Source: an uncultured Clostridia bacterium (GTDB taxonomy: Bacteria; Bacillota; Clostridia; Oscillospirales; Acutalibacteraceae). From it: a stretch of DNA of 7,547 nucleotides. Positions within the stretch are counted from its first letter, which is position 1. Every line of letters starts with the position of its first letter. The notes under the pieces were generated by a model, which worked only from the letters and a program-made list of their open reading frames with translations, was not told the DNA's origin and did not search any database. Made by a program: the position numbers and the translations under genes. Below, piece after piece: positions 6,431 to 7,547 of the stretch. Location: positions 1 to 7,547 of the forward strand of contig CAMBQD010000042.1 in assembly GCA_945869905.1 (NCBI GenBank), read 5' to 3'.

Positions 6431-6470
6431 AAAATAGATTATGGATTTATAAAATACTCGGAGAGAAGAA

Positions 6471-7214
6471 ATGGTAGATATTCACAGTCACATACTTCCT
6501 TTTGTGGATGACGGCTCGGATAGCCTGGAGCAGTCCTTTGAAATGCTCAGAATGGCGGGGGACGCGTCAACAAAGGCAATTGTGCTGACTCCTCATTCAA
6601 ACCTTTATGAATATGATAAAAATTTACTGTATGAGCTGGAATTTGTTTTCAATGCCTTTAAGCAGAAGGCAGAAAAGCAGAAAATCAATATAGAGATTTA
6701 CTTGGGCGGAGAAATTTTTGCAGGTAAAAATGTTATTAAGTATGCAGAAAAAAAGCTTTTGCCCACAATAAACTATTCAAGATTTATGCTGGTGGAATTT
6801 GATTTTTATTCCTCGCCATCATACATAAAGAATACTGTAAAAAAGCTGAGCAGTATGGGATATGTTCCTGTTATTGCTCATCCGGAAAGGTATGAGTGTG
6901 TAAAAAAATCACCTTCGCTCAGTATGGATTTTATGAACTGCGGCGGTCTTTTGCAGGTTAATAAGGGCTCTGTAACAGGTGATTTCGGCTCGGTGTCTAT
7001 GGAAACAGCCTTTGAGCTTATTAACCATAAAACAGCTCAGTTTGTTGCCAGCGATGCTCACTCGATAGAGGTGCGCAATACCGATATGGAGCTGGCATAC
7101 GGCATTGTTGCAGATGAATTTGATAAAAAAACGGCTGACAGGCTTTTTGACACTAATCCCAAAACAGTAATAAATAACGGCAGGCTTTCAATCAGCAGAC
7201 CTGTTGCATTTTAG
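6471..7214 (+). CDS. cpsB: CpsB/CapC-family PHP-type protein-tyrosine phosphatase
   Basis: A 247-residue cytoplasmic metal-dependent phosphatase of the PHP fold, the family that dephosphorylates the tyrosine tail of CpsD/CapB kinases (CpsB of Streptococcus, YwqE of Bacillus). Length is typical (about 240-255). The metal-binding set is visible: D-I-H-S-H (H5, H7) followed by LPFVDDGSDS with D14; TPH (H42); GGE (E81); IAHPERY (H137, R140); and ASDAH (D195, H197). Nothing catalytic appears to be missing. The ATG at 6471 is preceded by the SD GGAGAG (6460-6465) with 5 nt spacing. It is transcribed divergently from the Wzz-kinase operon, and a second membrane-anchored Ig-like gene starts 8 bp after its stop, so the two are co-transcribed. 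The expected substrate is the neighbouring kinase, but that protein lacks the tyrosine tail, so the real target is open. Histidinol-phosphatase and DNA polymerase PHP domains are related but lack this motif spacing. Confidence 0.94.
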   Translation: MVDIHSHILPFVDDGSDSLEQSFEMLRMAGDASTKAIVLTPHSNLYEYDKNLLYELEFVFNAFKQKAEKQKINIEIYLGGEIFAGKNVIKYAEKKLLPTINYSRFMLVEFDFYSSPSYIKNTVKKLSSMGYVPVIAHPERYECVKKSPSLSMDFMNCGGLLQVNKGSVTGDFGSVSMETAFELINHKTAQFVASDAHSIEVRNTDMELAYGIVADEFDKKTADRLFDTNPKTVINNGRLSISRPVAF

Positions 7215-7222
7215 GAGCGGCT

Positions 7223-7547
7223 ATGAAAAATACAACAAGAAAGATAAGAATACCCGTGGCTGTTGCAGTGGAAATTATTTTGATTGCGGCAGTGCTTTTC
7301 GGACTGGGCTACTATTATGTTCAGGTGCATTTGCAGGCGAATAATGCCGCTCCGGTTATCACTGTGCCGGAGGGTGACGGAGTTTTTTCCGTATCTGCCA
7401 CTGAGGAGGATTTGCTTTCAGGTGTCAGCGCCTATGATAATGAGGACGGAGATGTAACCGAGTCTGTTATTATCGAGTCAATTTCACCCCTCTTTGACGG
7501 AAAATCAAGGACGGTTACATACGTTGCCTTTGACAGCAATAACAATG
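7223..7547 (+). CDS. Membrane-anchored Ig-like protein (partial, C-terminus off the right edge)
   Basis: An open frame of 108 codons runs off the edge. It begins ATG at 7223 with an SD, AGGAG (7213-7217), that overlaps the stop of the phosphatase gene and is spaced 5 nt from the ATG. The N-terminus is basic (KNTTRKIR) and leads into a single membrane helix at about 11-33. An extracellular Ig- or cadherin-like beta domain starts at about residue 43 with APVITVPEG. The stretch GVSAYDNEDGDVTESVII has the D-x-E-D-G-D-V pattern common to DUF5011/HYR-type domains. The same architecture, and similar residues in the first outer domain, occur in the protein encoded at 5485-6330. The total length and any further domains or enzymatic module are not visible. 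I do not recognise a specific gene; a surface role linked to the polysaccharide locus is inferred from the neighbours. Confidence 0.87.
   Translation, partial: MKNTTRKIRIPVAVAVEIILIAAVLFGLGYYYVQVHLQANNAAPVITVPEGDGVFSVSATEEDLLSGVSAYDNEDGDVTESVIIESISPLFDGKSRTVTYVAFDSNNN

Noticed and set aside
6427..6435. Alternative extended -10 TGATAAAAT for the phosphatase gene
   Set aside because: Spacing to TTGAAA is 22 bp; the overlapping TATGAT with a 17-bp spacer fits better.

Overview
The window looks like a chromosomal segment of a low-to-mid GC Gram-positive bacterium, most likely a Clostridia-type Firmicute. The basis is AT-rich intergenic DNA, purine-rich Shine-Dalgarno sequences, sigma-A-like promoters, some TTG/GTG starts, a MarR-ABC exporter pair, and a Gram-positive style polysaccharide kinase/phosphatase set. 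There is no rRNA, tRNA, CRISPR array, insertion sequence or phage gene. I assign the lineage from style only and cannot name a species.

Left half (1-4111) is built around a divergent promoter region at 1706-1855. Leftward runs a two-gene unit: a MarR-family repressor (1244-1705), then an ABC exporter subunit (1250 to beyond the left edge) whose ATG overlaps the marR stop as ATGCTGA. Rightward runs rsmA/ksgA, the 16S rRNA dimethyladenosine transferase (1856-2704), then a MATE-family efflux protein (2726-4111). The two promoters lie back to back with -35 boxes 8 bp apart. The marR promoter has a perfect 12-bp palindrome at its predicted start point, a probable MarR operator. A 9-bp inverted repeat places the same sequence in the spacer of both promoters.

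A compact bidirectional hairpin terminator (4110-4147) fills the 34 bp between the MATE stop and the stop of the convergent gene to its right.

Right half (4146-7547) looks like the edge of a cell-surface polysaccharide locus arranged around a second divergent promoter region (6331-6470). Leftward are a membrane-anchored protein with three probable Ig-like domains (5485-6330) and, one base after its stop, a TTG-initiated fusion of a Wzz-type chain-length domain with a BY-kinase-type P-loop ATPase (4146-5483). Rightward are a CpsB/CapC-family PHP tyrosine phosphatase (6471-7214) and the start of a second membrane-anchored Ig-like protein (7223 to the right edge). The kinase and phosphatase would be expected to act as a phosphorylation/dephosphorylation pair controlling polysaccharide polymerisation or export. 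However, the kinase-like protein has no C-terminal tyrosine cluster and only a degenerate oligomerisation motif.

Most of the window is recognisable. The parts least explained are the tail-less kinase beside an intact phosphatase, the pair of related Ig-like membrane proteins on both arms of the locus, and the symmetric rsmA/marR promoter region. I see no clear evidence of a wholly new system.
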